Part shown: positions 21,960-32,006 of the stretch, in pieces
Numbering within the stretch: the first letter of the stretch is position 1
Layout of the letters: the number at the start of each line of letters is the position of its first letter
Assembly: GCA_018269055.1 (NCBI GenBank)
Contig: JAFDVI010000004.1
Coordinates: 503,730 to 567,729 of the forward strand
Origin: Acidobacteriota bacterium
GTDB lineage: Bacteria; Acidobacteriota; Blastocatellia; RBC074
Direction: 5' to 3'
DNA: 64,000 bases
Translations under genes and position numbers: made by a program
Notes under the pieces: model-generated
Database searches by the model: none
Seen by the model: the letters and a program-made list of their open reading frames with translations, nothing else
What the model was told of the DNA's origin: nothing

Positions 21960-22161
21960 TTTGCCGCGTGAGCGGCGGCTGACTTTAGCCCGGCCGTTTT
22001 AACGCCGGGAAGCAGTTGCCGGATCGTTCCCGTCGCGTAGCGACGGTTGAACTTGACGCCTTTGTCGTACAAGTTTCAAGCGTCACGACGTGACGCAAAT
22101 CTCTTCGTTCACCCACCCAGCACTAAAGTACTGGGCTAAAATCAACCGCCGCAACGCGGCG
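21960..22161. repeat. Array of small GC-rich palindromes between phd and hsdM
   Basis: At least five perfect or near-perfect hairpins follow each other: GCCGCGTGAGCGGC at 21963, CCGTCGCGTAGCGACGG at 22030, GCGTCACGACGTGACGC at 22080, CCCAGCACTAAAGTACTGGG at 22116 (imperfect by one base pair) and CGCCGCAACGCGGCG at 22147. A further imperfect GCCCGG...CCGGG hairpin is near 21988-22009. The array fills most of the 312 bp between the two genes and contains no supported gene. It resembles REP-type arrays, and might attenuate hsdM transcription. Confidence 0.75.
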
Positions 22162-22181
22162 AAGAATTTGCAAGTAGCCAT

Positions 22182-22436
22182 CTACTCGGTCTCACCGTCA
22201 AGCTGAGCGGCGGCTTTTGAGCGCGTAAGGTCAATGTCCGAATCTTGCAGCGGACTTTCCCGTAGAAACTCGACTAGAGATTTTTGGCGCGCCGTCAGGC
22301 GGCGATAGGCCTCGTAAGAAAGCAAAACGGCGGTCTTCACCCCATTACTCGTAATGATTTGCGGCTCACCTGCGCCGGCGGCGGCGATCAATTCGCTCAA
22401 TTTGTTGGTTGCCTCAATGGTCGAAACAGTATTCAT
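22182..22436 (-). CDS. Phd/YefM-type antitoxin, orphan
   Basis: 84-residue antitoxin of the Phd/YefM family. The DNA-binding N terminus reads STIEATNKLSELIAAAGAGE and then IITSNGVKTAVLLSYEAYRRL. The C-terminal tail, FLRESPLQDSDIDLTRSKA, is the usual toxin-binding segment. No toxin gene follows; the downstream position holds only palindromic repeats. It sits 28 bp after hsdS in the same direction, so it may act as a repressor in the hsd operon or be a remnant of a toxin-antitoxin pair. Confidence 0.85.
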   Translation of the reverse strand: MNTVSTIEATNKLSELIAAAGAGEPQIITSNGVKTAVLLSYEAYRRLTARQKSLVEFLRESPLQDSDIDLTRSKAAAQLDGETE

Positions 22437-22464
22437 AATGATTTCTCTTCAAATTTGGTCCAGC

Positions 22465-23685
22465 TTAAGCCGGGATGTCATCAGGGTTCAAGATTGGGGA
22501 AATGAGCTTCCCCGCAAACGCCTGTTTCAAGATGCTCTGCCGTAAGGCTTCGGCTTGCTTGAGCGAAGCGGCGAGCGTCTCTTCCAACTTATCGCAAACG
22601 CTCAGCCGGCTTTCGATTTCCTGGACGATGCGGTGCTGTTCTTCGGGCGAGCAAAGCGGGAGTTCTAGCTTTGAAATTTTTCCTAAGCTTAAGGTGTGTA
22701 GCCCTGAAGTCGAGTTTGCCTGTTCCTTGATTTTGTCTCTTCCGATTTTTGAGCAAAAGAAATGCAGTGCATACGCAGGTTTTACTCGCTTGGATAACCG
22801 CGCCTTAATCAAATGATTTTGATGCACGCAATTTTTAATTGCTCCATTCCAAAGCGCCACACGGCCTATTTGCTCAATGCTGCCATTCCCTTCGACAAAC
22901 AGCAGATCATCCTTTTCGAGCCTTACTCGCTCCACTTCACTTTCAGTTAAGCCAATCGTATGAACGTCAGTTAGGTTGAGTGCGTTGAAATACACATTGG
23001 CAACTCGGAGAAAGGGCAGTTTCAGTCCAAGCTTTTCTCGGTTGCTATTTTTTGTGAGCCCGCCTGAAATCTTTGCAACTTCGCTCAACTTCACCCATTT
23101 CCATCCCGCAGGCAATTCATCTTCGGGCACGGAGTCATTCGTCAGCTTGCCTTCAAACGCCCACTTCAAGACGGCTTGGCGGTAGGTTTTTAATTGCTGC
23201 GCGGCGGTCTTGAGGCTGGCCAGCCCCGCGTCCAATTCGCTGAAGAGTTCTTCGAGTTTGGCGACGATGCGATGCTGCTCGGCCAGTGGTGGAAGAACGA
23301 TTTCTTTTTCGTAAGCGTCGTTTCTATTAAGTCCGGGAATAGCCGTAGACTTTTCCAGTGAGGCAAGCCGAAGCGTTTTTAGCTGGAAATAGAGAAACTT
23401 CAACTCAAAGCAGTCTCTCTTTCTGATGAAATAGGTGGTGTCAATTGGCCAACAAGGCTTCAGTGACAAATGGACTTCACCTGCCGCTCCTTTTCGCCCG
23501 ACAATCAGGCACGGTTCTTCAACCAGATACTCTGAATGGCTTCCGACCCTACCATTTGAACCAAAGACATCAACATCACCAGTTTCATTGCGGTTGGCTT
23601 TGACCAGACCTTTTCCATACTCAAATTCACACACCTCGCCCAGCTTCTTCACATCCCAATGATTCGGTAATTCGGTAAAGGACAT
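22465..23685 (-). CDS. hsdS: Type I restriction-modification specificity subunit HsdS
   Basis: 406 residues from ATG 23685 (a TTG nine bases earlier is less likely). Two target-recognition domains, each followed by a long conserved helix, are visible: NHWDVKKLGEVCEFEYGKG with ILPPLAEQHRIVAKLEELFS analogue near 150-170, and GWKWVKLSEVAKISGGLTK with CSPEEQHRIVQEIESRLS near 350-370. The pairs of PLxEQHRIV helices give the two-fold arrangement that spaces the bipartite target. Recognition sequence cannot be read from the protein. Intact length. Confidence 0.94.
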   Translation of the reverse strand: MSFTELPNHWDVKKLGEVCEFEYGKGLVKANRNETGDVDVFGSNGRVGSHSEYLVEEPCLIVGRKGAAGEVHLSLKPCWPIDTTYFIRKRDCFELKFLYFQLKTLRLASLEKSTAIPGLNRNDAYEKEIVLPPLAEQHRIVAKLEELFSELDAGLASLKTAAQQLKTYRQAVLKWAFEGKLTNDSVPEDELPAGWKWVKLSEVAKISGGLTKNSNREKLGLKLPFLRVANVYFNALNLTDVHTIGLTESEVERVRLEKDDLLFVEGNGSIEQIGRVALWNGAIKNCVHQNHLIKARLSKRVKPAYALHFFCSKIGRDKIKEQANSTSGLHTLSLGKISKLELPLCSPEEQHRIVQEIESRLSVCDKLEETLAASLKQAEALRQSILKQAFAGKLISPILNPDDIPA

Positions 23686-23707
23686 AAAAATCAATCGTTG
23701 CTCGTTC

Positions 23708-23770
23708 TGAGTCCCGCCTTTAGGCGGCTGGCTCGCTCTACAAAACCCAGCCGCCTAAAGGCGGGACTCA
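23708..23770. repeat. Palindromic REP-like element between hsdR and hsdS
   Basis: Two perfect 24-bp inverted arms (23708-23731 and 23747-23770) contain the core CCGCCTTTAGGCGG and its complement, separated by 15 bp. Each arm itself contains a smaller palindrome. The element lies between the hsdR stop (23777) and the hsdS start (23685). A variant of the same family lies on the other side of hsdR at 26657. Confidence 0.85.
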
Positions 23771-23776
23771 AAACTT

Positions 23777-26566
23777 TTACGCCGCCAACGCCTCATTCAT
23801 TTCGTCAAGAATCGTATCAATCTCATCGCCGAATAACTGCCACATTTTTCCCAGGCCGCCTTTGGCGTCGAAGGGGTTCAAATCAAAATCTTCTTTCTCA
23901 ATGTGAAACGATGCGGCGATGCAATCTTTGATCATCCGCAGCCATTCCATCTGCTCTTCGCTGAATTTCAGCGCGCCTGCCTGTTTGCCGAACACCCATT
24001 GCTGGAAGTTGCGGTCTACCGTGCGGTCATACGCCGTCAGCGTTTCGTCCAGGCCGCAGACTTTGCGAATCAACGAAACCAGCGCAATCAATTCATTTTG
24101 CGGCGAACCCTGAACCGGCTCCAATTGCCGATACGCCTGCCACACGTGAAGCGGCGACAACGCCGGGCGCTGGGTCTTCAGCGTTTCCAGCGTTTCCCGA
24201 ATCATCGCGTAAGTCAGTTCGCGGCGGCGATGCGGTTGATTGTAAAAGATTTGCAGCGCGGTAATTTCATCGCGGTGTTCGGCAATCCAAGCCTGAAAAT
24301 CGCTGACCAGCGCGGCGGCTTGCTTCTGGTTGTCCGCGTCCCAGCCAACTTTCAGCAACCGGTCAGGGTTGATCGTGTCAAGAATCTGTTCATGAACTTT
24401 GCGCACGTTTTCGATGAAGCCATTGAATTCGCCGGTGAAGATTTCGGCAGCGGCTTCGATCAGCGCAGCTTGTTTGGCCTGGACAGCTTCGGTCGCTTCA
24501 GCTTCGGTGAGTTGCGGCGCTTCGGTCATCACTTGCGCCTGTAACTCTTCCACGGTGTCCGGGTCGTACGCGCGAAGCAAGTCACGGACAATTTCATTGA
24601 TCGGCTTGCCGCCCGCTTTTTCTTTGATCTGTTCGCGTTCACGGTCGGTGATTTGTTTATCCAGTCGGATCAACCGATTGGCCAGCGAAGAAAACAAGTC
24701 TTCGTCGCGTGCGCCGACGGCCACTGCGCCCAGCAAATCTTTCATCGCCACGCTGGGTTTACGCTCCAATGGCTGGCTGTCGGTCTTGCAGCTTTTGACG
24801 ACGCCGACGGCGTCCACAATCACGAAATGATCTTTGGTGAATTTTGCCGAAGGCGAAACTTTCCGCAAATCGTCGAGCGCGATGGTGCGCGTGCCGCGTC
24901 CCTTCATCTGCTCGAAGTAGTTGCGGCTGCGCACGTCGCGCATAAACAGCAACACTTCCAGCGGTTTCACGTCCGTGCCGGTGGCGATCATATCCACCGT
25001 CACGGCAATGCGCGGATGATATTCGTTGCGGAATTGCGCCAGGATGGATTTCGGGTCTTCGTCCGTTTTGTACGTCACCTTTTTGCAGAAGCGATTACTT
25101 TCGCCGAACTCGTCGCGGACGATTTGGATGATGTCGTCGGCGTGACTGTCAGTTTTGGCAAAGATCAGCGTCTTGGGAATTTCGAACTCGCCATTCTGGT
25201 CAATGCGATCCGGGAACATGACAGGCAAATGTTCTTTGAACGTGCGGATGACCATCCGAATCTGGTTGGGGTTGACGACGGATTCATCCAACTGCTTCGC
25301 GGTATAAACGGTGTCTTCGTCCAGTTGCAGCCAGCGTCTCTTGCGCGAAAGCTTTTCGCGGCGATCAACGAATTCTCCCATCTTCAACTGCGCGCCCTGC
25401 TGCGTAATTTCGGTTTCAATGGTGTACACGTTGAAGCCTACGTTGACGCCGTCCGTCACGGCTTGCTGGTGCGTATATTCGCTGACCACGTTCTGGTTGA
25501 AATATCCGAAGGTGCGATTGTCCGGCGTCGCGGTCAGCCCGATCTGAAACGCATCGAAGTATTCCAGCACCTGTTTCCACAGGTTGTAGATACTGCGGTG
25601 GCATTCATCAATCACGACGAAATCGAAGAACTCAACCGGCAGCCGTTCGCTATATTCCACCGCTGGAATCTCTCTGTCTCGCCATTTGATTTCGTTTGGA
25701 TTTTCCAGTTCGGCAGATTCGTCCAGTTCCGTGCCCTTCAAAATCGAATAGAGTCGCTGAATCGTGCTGATGTACACGTGATTGTCCGTCGGGATGTATC
25801 CTGATTTCAGCCTATGCACGCCGTACAGTTCGGTGAATTTGCGGTTGTCGTCATTCGGCAGAAAGCTCAAAAATTCCTGCTCGGCCTGTTCGCCCAGATT
25901 TTTGGTGTCCACCAAAAACAGGATGCGCTTGGCATTGGTGTATTTCAGCAGCCGGTAAATGAAGGTAATCGCCGTAAACGTTTTGCCTGCGCCAGTCGCC
26001 ATTTGAATCAACGCGCGCGGTTGCGTTTGGCGGAAAGACTTTTCCAGCCTGGTGATCGCCTTGACCTGACAATCGCGCAGTCCTTCGATCGGCAACTCCG
26101 GCATTTTCAGAAAGCTGTTACGCAACGTGTCGGCTTGCTTGAGCCAAACTTGAAAAGTTTCAGGGCGATGAAAGGAAAAGACCGGACGCGAACGCGGCTT
26201 GAGGTCGCGATAATCCGTAAAGCGCGTGACTTCGCCCGTGCTTTCATACACAAACGGCAGCGGCGCGTTGTTCAGATATTTCAGCCTGGCTTGGGCGTAT
26301 TGGGTGGATTGATCTTCAACTTGCGTCAGTTGAAATCCTTTGTTCGATTCTTTGGCTTCGATCACACCAACAGGCTTTTTGTCCACAAAGAGCAAGTAAT
26401 CTGCCGGACCGGCATCGGTCTGATATTCGCGCACAGCGACGCCGATTGCAGCGCCCAAATTGATTTGCTTCTTGCTTTGCACCGCCCAGCCGCAAGCGCG
26501 AAGCTGCTTATCAATTTGGTCACGCGCAATCTGTTCCGGGTTTTGATTGATGGTTTGATCCGGCAT
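23777..26566 (-). CDS. hsdR: Type I restriction endonuclease subunit HsdR
   Basis: 929 residues from ATG 26566 (GTG at 26590 is an alternative). The N-terminal PD-(D/E)xK nuclease is seen as DYLLFVDKKPVGVIEAKES. The superfamily 2 translocase follows: Walker A MATGAGKTFTAI near 190, DECHRS (motif II) near 320, and ATGTDVKPLEVL then MKGRGTRTI (motifs V/VI) near 540-575. The C-terminal helical domain binds the methylase. It cuts unmodified DNA after ATP-driven translocation. First gene of the set; no disruption seen. Confidence 0.95.
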   Translation of the reverse strand: MPDQTINQNPEQIARDQIDKQLRACGWAVQSKKQINLGAAIGVAVREYQTDAGPADYLLFVDKKPVGVIEAKESNKGFQLTQVEDQSTQYAQARLKYLNNAPLPFVYESTGEVTRFTDYRDLKPRSRPVFSFHRPETFQVWLKQADTLRNSFLKMPELPIEGLRDCQVKAITRLEKSFRQTQPRALIQMATGAGKTFTAITFIYRLLKYTNAKRILFLVDTKNLGEQAEQEFLSFLPNDDNRKFTELYGVHRLKSGYIPTDNHVYISTIQRLYSILKGTELDESAELENPNEIKWRDREIPAVEYSERLPVEFFDFVVIDECHRSIYNLWKQVLEYFDAFQIGLTATPDNRTFGYFNQNVVSEYTHQQAVTDGVNVGFNVYTIETEITQQGAQLKMGEFVDRREKLSRKRRWLQLDEDTVYTAKQLDESVVNPNQIRMVIRTFKEHLPVMFPDRIDQNGEFEIPKTLIFAKTDSHADDIIQIVRDEFGESNRFCKKVTYKTDEDPKSILAQFRNEYHPRIAVTVDMIATGTDVKPLEVLLFMRDVRSRNYFEQMKGRGTRTIALDDLRKVSPSAKFTKDHFVIVDAVGVVKSCKTDSQPLERKPSVAMKDLLGAVAVGARDEDLFSSLANRLIRLDKQITDREREQIKEKAGGKPINEIVRDLLRAYDPDTVEELQAQVMTEAPQLTEAEATEAVQAKQAALIEAAAEIFTGEFNGFIENVRKVHEQILDTINPDRLLKVGWDADNQKQAAALVSDFQAWIAEHRDEITALQIFYNQPHRRRELTYAMIRETLETLKTQRPALSPLHVWQAYRQLEPVQGSPQNELIALVSLIRKVCGLDETLTAYDRTVDRNFQQWVFGKQAGALKFSEEQMEWLRMIKDCIAASFHIEKEDFDLNPFDAKGGLGKMWQLFGDEIDTILDEMNEALAA

Positions 26567-26656
26567 GTTGTGTCGAAAAGAAGGGGGCACAACGAAAATC
26601 TAGTCAAATTACGCCGGGTTTATAATCGAAGACAGTTGTAATGGCTATCAAAAATT

Positions 26657-26779
26657 CCGAAAGTTTTGAGTACCGCCTTCAGGCGGCTTGAGATTTGCAC
26701 AACCCAGCCGAAAGTTTTGAGTACCGCCTTCAGGCGGCTTGAGATTTACACAACCCAGCCGCCTGAAGGCGGGACTCAG
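26657..26779. repeat. REP-like element: two 51-bp direct copies plus inverted arm
   Basis: A 51-bp unit beginning CCGAAAGTTTTGAGTACCGC repeats at 26657 and 26708 with one mismatch, and an inverted arm with core CCGCCTGAAGGCGGGACTCA ends at about 26778. The core CCGCCTTCAGGCGG differs by one base from the core of the element at 23708. It lies upstream of hsdR and downstream of the radical SAM gene. Confidence 0.85.
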
Positions 26780-26786
26780 AACATTT

Positions 26787-27821
<1,035 letters not shown>

Positions 27822-27896
27822 TTTGAAATATCCTATCGGTACGGATGAAGTACCTGGGGTCTCCTGATCATCTGTGGATCAGGTTTGTGATTTTGA

Positions 27897-27932
27897 CGAA
27901 AAGGACGAGCTTTTGTCGGCTCGTCCTTTTCG
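27897..27932 (-). terminator. Intrinsic terminator downstream of the lolA operon
   Basis: A perfect 14-bp stem (27897-27910 with 27919-27932) has an 8-nt loop; the core is AAAGGACGAGC paired with GCTCGTCCTTT, and the downstream arm is T-rich on the minus strand. It lies 50 bp past the lolA stop and upstream of the radical SAM start. Confidence 0.8.
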
Positions 27933-27981
27933 CAACCGTTGGGTTATTTTGACTTGAAAGAAGTGAATGTAAAACTGTGGC

Positions 27982-28680
27982 TTACAATTTATCTATGATT
28001 TTGGTGCCGCCCGGCAAATTGATGACAAACGCCGAATCGGCAATGTTCATATTGATCTGCGTGTTTTTCAGGGTGATGACGGTGTAATCGCCGTTGCGCT
28101 CGACCATTTTCCATTGCACGGGCAACCCGCTTTGCGCGACCCAGATGTCAATCGAATTGTAATCGCCACGGTTTTTCGGCAGCAATCGCAGAATGGTCGT
28201 TGACTGTCCATTGACAGTGGCATCGCCGACATAATCAATGTTGTAATTGTTAAGCAAAGCCTTCAGCGATCCATCCAGTCCGACAAGATTTGCGCCGGCC
28301 TTCCCCTTAGTGGCTTTGTTGACCGTGCTCTTCATCGCCTGGTTCAGTTTCGGTTCATAAAACGTGAAATTTTCACCGATCACCGACAGGCTTTTGATGC
28401 CGGGCTTGGTGTAATCAATACGCAGCTTGCCTTTGTCTTTGCCAGCAGCCGGTTTGTAAATCACCGTGCCGTAATCGGAATCTTTGCTGCCAATCTGGGG
28501 ATTGATTTTTTCCTGAATCAGCTCGGCTCTCAGGCTTTTCATCTGTTTGTGGGCAGTCTCCATCTTATTGAGAATGCCGGTGAGAATCTGGGGCGACGTT
28601 TCGGCGTTCACAGCCGGAATGGTTCCGGCCACAGCCAGAGCCAAACCAGCGATCAGCGCCATTGTTACAATCCTTTTCAT
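27982..28680 (-). CDS. lolA: Outer-membrane lipoprotein carrier protein LolA-like
   Basis: 232-residue periplasmic protein with signal peptide MKRIVTMALIAGLALAVAGT, cleavage near VNAE. The mature part fits LolA: a helix MKSLRAELIQEKIN, then beta strands with GTVIYKPAAGKDKGKLRIDY and FYEPKLNQAM, and a C-terminal NLPGGTKIID. LolA ferries lipoproteins from an ABC exporter to the outer membrane. It sits downstream of an ABC ATPase-permease pair and a lipoprotein gene, which strengthens the call. Normal length. Confidence 0.86.
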   Translation of the reverse strand: MKRIVTMALIAGLALAVAGTIPAVNAETSPQILTGILNKMETAHKQMKSLRAELIQEKINPQIGSKDSDYGTVIYKPAAGKDKGKLRIDYTKPGIKSLSVIGENFTFYEPKLNQAMKSTVNKATKGKAGANLVGLDGSLKALLNNYNIDYVGDATVNGQSTTILRLLPKNRGDYNSIDIWVAQSGLPVQWKMVERNGDYTVITLKNTQINMNIADSAFVINLPGGTKIIDKL

Positions 28681-28741
28681 TCGTTTATTACTCCAACTCC
28701 GTATGACTATTGAATGTAAGTTACAACCGCCGGACTTTGCG

Positions 28742-29146
28742 TTACCTTGTCCAGACTTTATACCCTGCTTCCCCTTTGAGGGAGTTCATGAAGGGTTCAA
28801 CCTTGATGACAGTCACATCCTGCTTCAATTTGTCGCGCAGGTAAAGCGAGAGCGCTTCCTGCGGCCTTAACATCAGTTCGGATTTGTTCTGTGCATCCAG
28901 AAAAATTTTCAAATCGCTAACGGCAACTTCTCGAACCGTTTCGCCGGACTCCGATGCAATCACACTGGCATCGTTTGCCTGGACGGTTTGGACGCTGGCC
29001 CGGTCACGATCGCCGAAATATCTGCTCGGAACCAAAAAGATCGTGCCAATGATCAGCAAACACAGGACATCGTATTGCCAGGTTCCACGTTCGTAAGACC
29101 AGAGGATGATGTTTTTTATTCCCACGAACAATGATTTCATCTCCAC
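28742..29146 (-). CDS. Small single-pass membrane protein, unknown function
   Basis: 134 residues. One hydrophobic segment, YDVLCLLIIGTIFLVPSRYF (about 25-44), is followed by a periplasm-facing domain containing VREVAVSDLKIFLDAQ and YLRDKLKQDVTVIKVEPF. No family is recognised. GTG 29146 has GAGG five bases upstream; ATG 29140 is also possible. Located between lolA and the ABC ATPase in the same direction with short gaps, so it is likely part of the lipoprotein-transfer operon. A role as an accessory membrane anchor is speculation. Confidence 0.7.
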   Translation of the reverse strand: MEMKSLFVGIKNIILWSYERGTWQYDVLCLLIIGTIFLVPSRYFGDRDRASVQTVQANDASVIASESGETVREVAVSDLKIFLDAQNKSELMLRPQEALSLYLRDKLKQDVTVIKVEPFMNSLKGEAGYKVWTR

Positions 29147-29204
29147 TTCATCCTCTTTGACGCATCCAGCAACATTGTCCCTGGCAAGAATTTAATGACG
29201 CTTG

Positions 29205-29888
29205 TCATTTTTCGCCGACAATCATTCCGTCTCGCATCTCGATGATCCTGGCGGCGACAGCCGCCGCATCGGGATTGTGCGTGATCATGACAATCGTCTG
29301 ATTCAACTCCCGGTTCAGCTTCCGTAGCATTTCAAGAACGATCTCGGAATTCTCAGAATCCAGATTGCCTGTCGGTTCATCGGCCAAAATGATGGCCGGG
29401 CGATTGATGATTGCTCTTGCGATGGCCACTCGTTGCTGTTCCCCGCCTGAAAGTTCCAGCGGTTTATGGCGCATTTTATTTTCCAACCGCAATAACCGCA
29501 AGACTTCACGGCGAGTCTCGTCATCCGCAGTCTTTTTGCCATTGCCGTGAATGTACTCCGCCAGCCGCAAATTCCCTTCCGCAGTCAGCGTCGGAAACAG
29601 GTTAAATCGTTGAAACACAAACCCAATCTTGCGGCGACGAGTGTCTGTGCGCTGCGCATCGCTCATCGCAGCCATATCCTCACCATCAACAACGACCCGG
29701 CCGGAAGTCGGTTTCAGCAATCCACCCAGGATGTGCAGCATCGTAGATTTACCACACCCGGACGGTCCCATAATCGAAACAAACTCTCCACGCCCAACCG
29801 ACAGATTGACTCCGCGCAAGGCGTTCACGTCCACTTTACCTACGCGGTAAGTCATCACCAGGTTTTCAGTTTTCAGAATTGCGTCCAT
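29205..29888 (-). CDS. ABC transporter ATPase, LolD/MacB type
   Basis: 227-residue ATP-binding subunit. Walker [18 protein letters not shown] near 42-58, signature [14 protein letters not shown] near 144-157, Walker [15 protein letters not shown] near 164-177, and H-loop ITHN near 200. The sequence type is that of LolD, MacB and FtsE, which drive extraction of lipoproteins or other envelope substrates rather than solute import. The start ATG 29888 lies just after the permease stop at 29895-29897, so the two are coupled. Confidence 0.92.
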   Translation of the reverse strand: MDAILKTENLVMTYRVGKVDVNALRGVNLSVGRGEFVSIMGPSGCGKSTMLHILGGLLKPTSGRVVVDGEDMAAMSDAQRTDTRRRKIGFVFQRFNLFPTLTAEGNLRLAEYIHGNGKKTADDETRREVLRLLRLENKMRHKPLELSGGEQQRVAIARAIINRPAIILADEPTGNLDSENSEIVLEMLRKLNRELNQTIVMITHNPDAAAVAARIIEMRDGMIVGEK

Positions 29889-29894
29889 TTTCAA

Positions 29895-30989
29895 TCAATC
29901 ATAAGACAATGCCTGTACCGCATCTTTGTTCGCCGCTCGAATGGCCGGATACAGCGCGCCCAAAGCTCCCGCAGCCAACCCGATCAACCCCGCGCGCAAA
30001 ATCCACGACACGGTGAATTCCAGTTGCAAGGTTGTTGCTCGCTCCAAAATCCACCCGGCAAGCACAGAAATCACCAGCCCGACAATGACTCCAATCAAAC
30101 TGATGGCCAGAGCTTCTTTTTCAATTACGCCGATGATGTACCGCTTGGGTGCGCCCAGCGATTTCAAAATCCCGATTTCGCGCGTTCGTTCCGTGATCGT
30201 GGTGTACATTGCCAACAAAATCACCAGTGCGCTGACAATCACCGACAGCACTAACACCGCACGAACAAAGCCTTTGATGCCAGGGATTTCCCGCCCAACG
30301 CCCAAGCCCAGATCGCGCGTCAAAATCACTTTATTATTGGGCAAGGCGGCGTCTATGCGCTGCTGAACATCGGCCTGCTTGTCCGGGTCCTGCACTTTCA
30401 CCAGAATCGAAAAACATTTGTTTTCCACGCCCAGCAATTGTTGCATTTCACGCAGTGAAACTTTGATTCTGGCTCCCGCTGACGGCGAGTAAATCCCCGC
30501 GACTTTCATCTTGTTTCCGAACACTTGAATGTCACTGCCGACTTTCAGTTTGCCGTGCTGCGCTTTGAATTCGTCAATCAGTACTTCGCCGTCGTTTTGA
30601 ATTTGCCCGCCGTCCACGATCTTGATCCCGGTGATGGCGGAATAGCTATCAAACTCTATACCTTCGACCAATTCGATCCCCAGTCCACTATTTCCCGATT
30701 GAACGTACAGTCCATAAGGACTCACCAGTTTAACGCCTTCGATTTCCCGCAGTTTGTTGGCATAAGCCACATCCACCGGATTTCTGGACGACGGAGTCAG
30801 CAAGGAGGCATCGCGGCCAAATTGAATTTCCGCGCCGATGCTCCGCTCACGCCGGATGCGATCGTTGAGCATTCCTTCGACCAATCCGGTGTTCAGCACA
30901 ATCAGAATCACACCCAGAGCTACGCCAGCCACGCTGATCAGCGTGCGCGTCGGGCGCTGACGAATGTTGGAAACGACTAGATTGTCCAT
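29895..30989 (-). CDS. ABC transporter permease, FtsX/MacB/LolCE type
   Basis: 364 residues with the MacB-type layout: one N-terminal membrane segment ([20 protein letters not shown]), a large periplasmic domain (about 45-235), then three membrane segments including [20 protein letters not shown] and a C-terminal [20 protein letters not shown]. The ISL-RxRE type coupling region [20 protein letters not shown] contacts the ATPase. With the adjacent ATPase and LolA it probably forms a Lol-like exporter. One permease gene implies a homodimer, unlike the LolC/LolE pair. Confidence 0.9.
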   Translation of the reverse strand: MDNLVVSNIRQRPTRTLISVAGVALGVILIVLNTGLVEGMLNDRIRRERSIGAEIQFGRDASLLTPSSRNPVDVAYANKLREIEGVKLVSPYGLYVQSGNSGLGIELVEGIEFDSYSAITGIKIVDGGQIQNDGEVLIDEFKAQHGKLKVGSDIQVFGNKMKVAGIYSPSAGARIKVSLREMQQLLGVENKCFSILVKVQDPDKQADVQQRIDAALPNNKVILTRDLGLGVGREIPGIKGFVRAVLVLSVIVSALVILLAMYTTITERTREIGILKSLGAPKRYIIGVIEKEALAISLIGVIVGLVISVLAGWILERATTLQLEFTVSWILRAGLIGLAAGALGALYPAIRAANKDAVQALSYD

Positions 30990-30998
30990 AAAATTTGG

Positions 30999-32006
30999 TT
31001 ACGGCACCGGAGGTTTATCCAGATCAACCTCTTTCAGTTTTTCGGTGTTTTCCAACACGAAGGCAGTGGCGGGTAATTCCGGGTTCACTTCAAAGTTCGT
31101 CTCGCTGAACAGCAGACGCGCTGAATACCCATCGTGAGGACGGCTGACTAAAATCACGCTTGGCCACAAATCCGCACTGTTTTCGCTCAATTTTTTGTAG
31201 TCGGAGTAATGAACTTCGGTTGCCAGCGAGCCTTTGGCGTCAAAAATCTGTTGCTGGACGAACTTTGCACCGTCAGTTCGATCAAACCAGAACTTGCGAT
31301 TAACACGCGAAAGTCCTGTCCCCACTCCCCGCAACCCAAGTTCGATCTCGGAAATGACATAAAAACTTCTGAGCACGCGGGAGTTTTTGGGCGCTTTCGG
31401 GTTCGGGTCAGGCTCTTCAATGAGCGCCTCTTCCATAAAATACGTGAACCGTGAATCGTTAACCGCCAGCGGACGCATCATCAGCGCTTCCGTGAAATGA
31501 AAAGGACGGGCAGCCACTAAACCGCTGTTGGCTTTTTCCCCCAGCTTTTCGCGCCACATGCTGTAATCGGCGTCGTTGGTTCCAATCAGGAAGCTCGGCG
31601 ATTGTTTGTAAAGAGCGACTTTGAACTTGCTGGATTCCGAGACCATTTCGGCAATTTTGATCTTGCCGATTGGCGCATTGATGATCAGCCGAATTTTGTC
31701 CGGTCGCATCATCACCAGATTGGAATCCGTTTCCGGCCAGCGTTCCGCCAATCCTGTGTCCTGAAACACAATTCCGACGCGGGTTCGTAAGGATTGCAGA
31801 TCGGCAAACGGTTTAAGCTGTTTGACCAAATCTTCAAATCTGGCTTCCGTCAAGGGAGTGAGCAGCCTGGGGATTGAGCGATCTTTGGTGACGATCAGGC
31901 TTTTGCATGAACCAAGCAACAAAGACAATCCGCCTATCGCCAACAACACGCCGACCCGCAGAAATTGATGTCTGATTTCCCGCCGCAATCGCTCTACCTG
32001 AACCAT
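30999..32006 (-). CDS. Lipoprotein, candidate outer-membrane lipoprotein receptor (LolB-like)
   Basis: 335 residues. The N-terminal lipobox LLLGSC (Cys near 33) marks a lipoprotein. The mature part holds repeated amphipathic strands (VMMRPDKIRLIINAPIGKIK, KFKVALYKQSPSFLIG) and is like the DUF4292/LolA-LolB superfamily: a hydrophobic half-barrel that can hold acyl chains. It is the first gene of the operon with the permease, ATPase and lolA. A LolB-equivalent role is inferred from fold resemblance and position. Start ATG 32006. Confidence 0.75.
   Translation of the reverse strand: MVQVERLRREIRHQFLRVGVLLAIGGLSLLLGSCKSLIVTKDRSIPRLLTPLTEARFEDLVKQLKPFADLQSLRTRVGIVFQDTGLAERWPETDSNLVMMRPDKIRLIINAPIGKIKIAEMVSESSKFKVALYKQSPSFLIGTNDADYSMWREKLGEKANSGLVAARPFHFTEALMMRPLAVNDSRFTYFMEEALIEEPDPNPKAPKNSRVLRSFYVISEIELGLRGVGTGLSRVNRKFWFDRTDGAKFVQQQIFDAKGSLATEVHYSDYKKLSENSADLWPSVILVSRPHDGYSARLLFSETNFEVNPELPATAFVLENTEKLKEVDLDKPPVP

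Noticed and set aside
21960..22161. CRISPR array
   Set aside because: The units are palindromes of different sequence with irregular spacing; there are no identical repeats with unique spacers and no cas genes.
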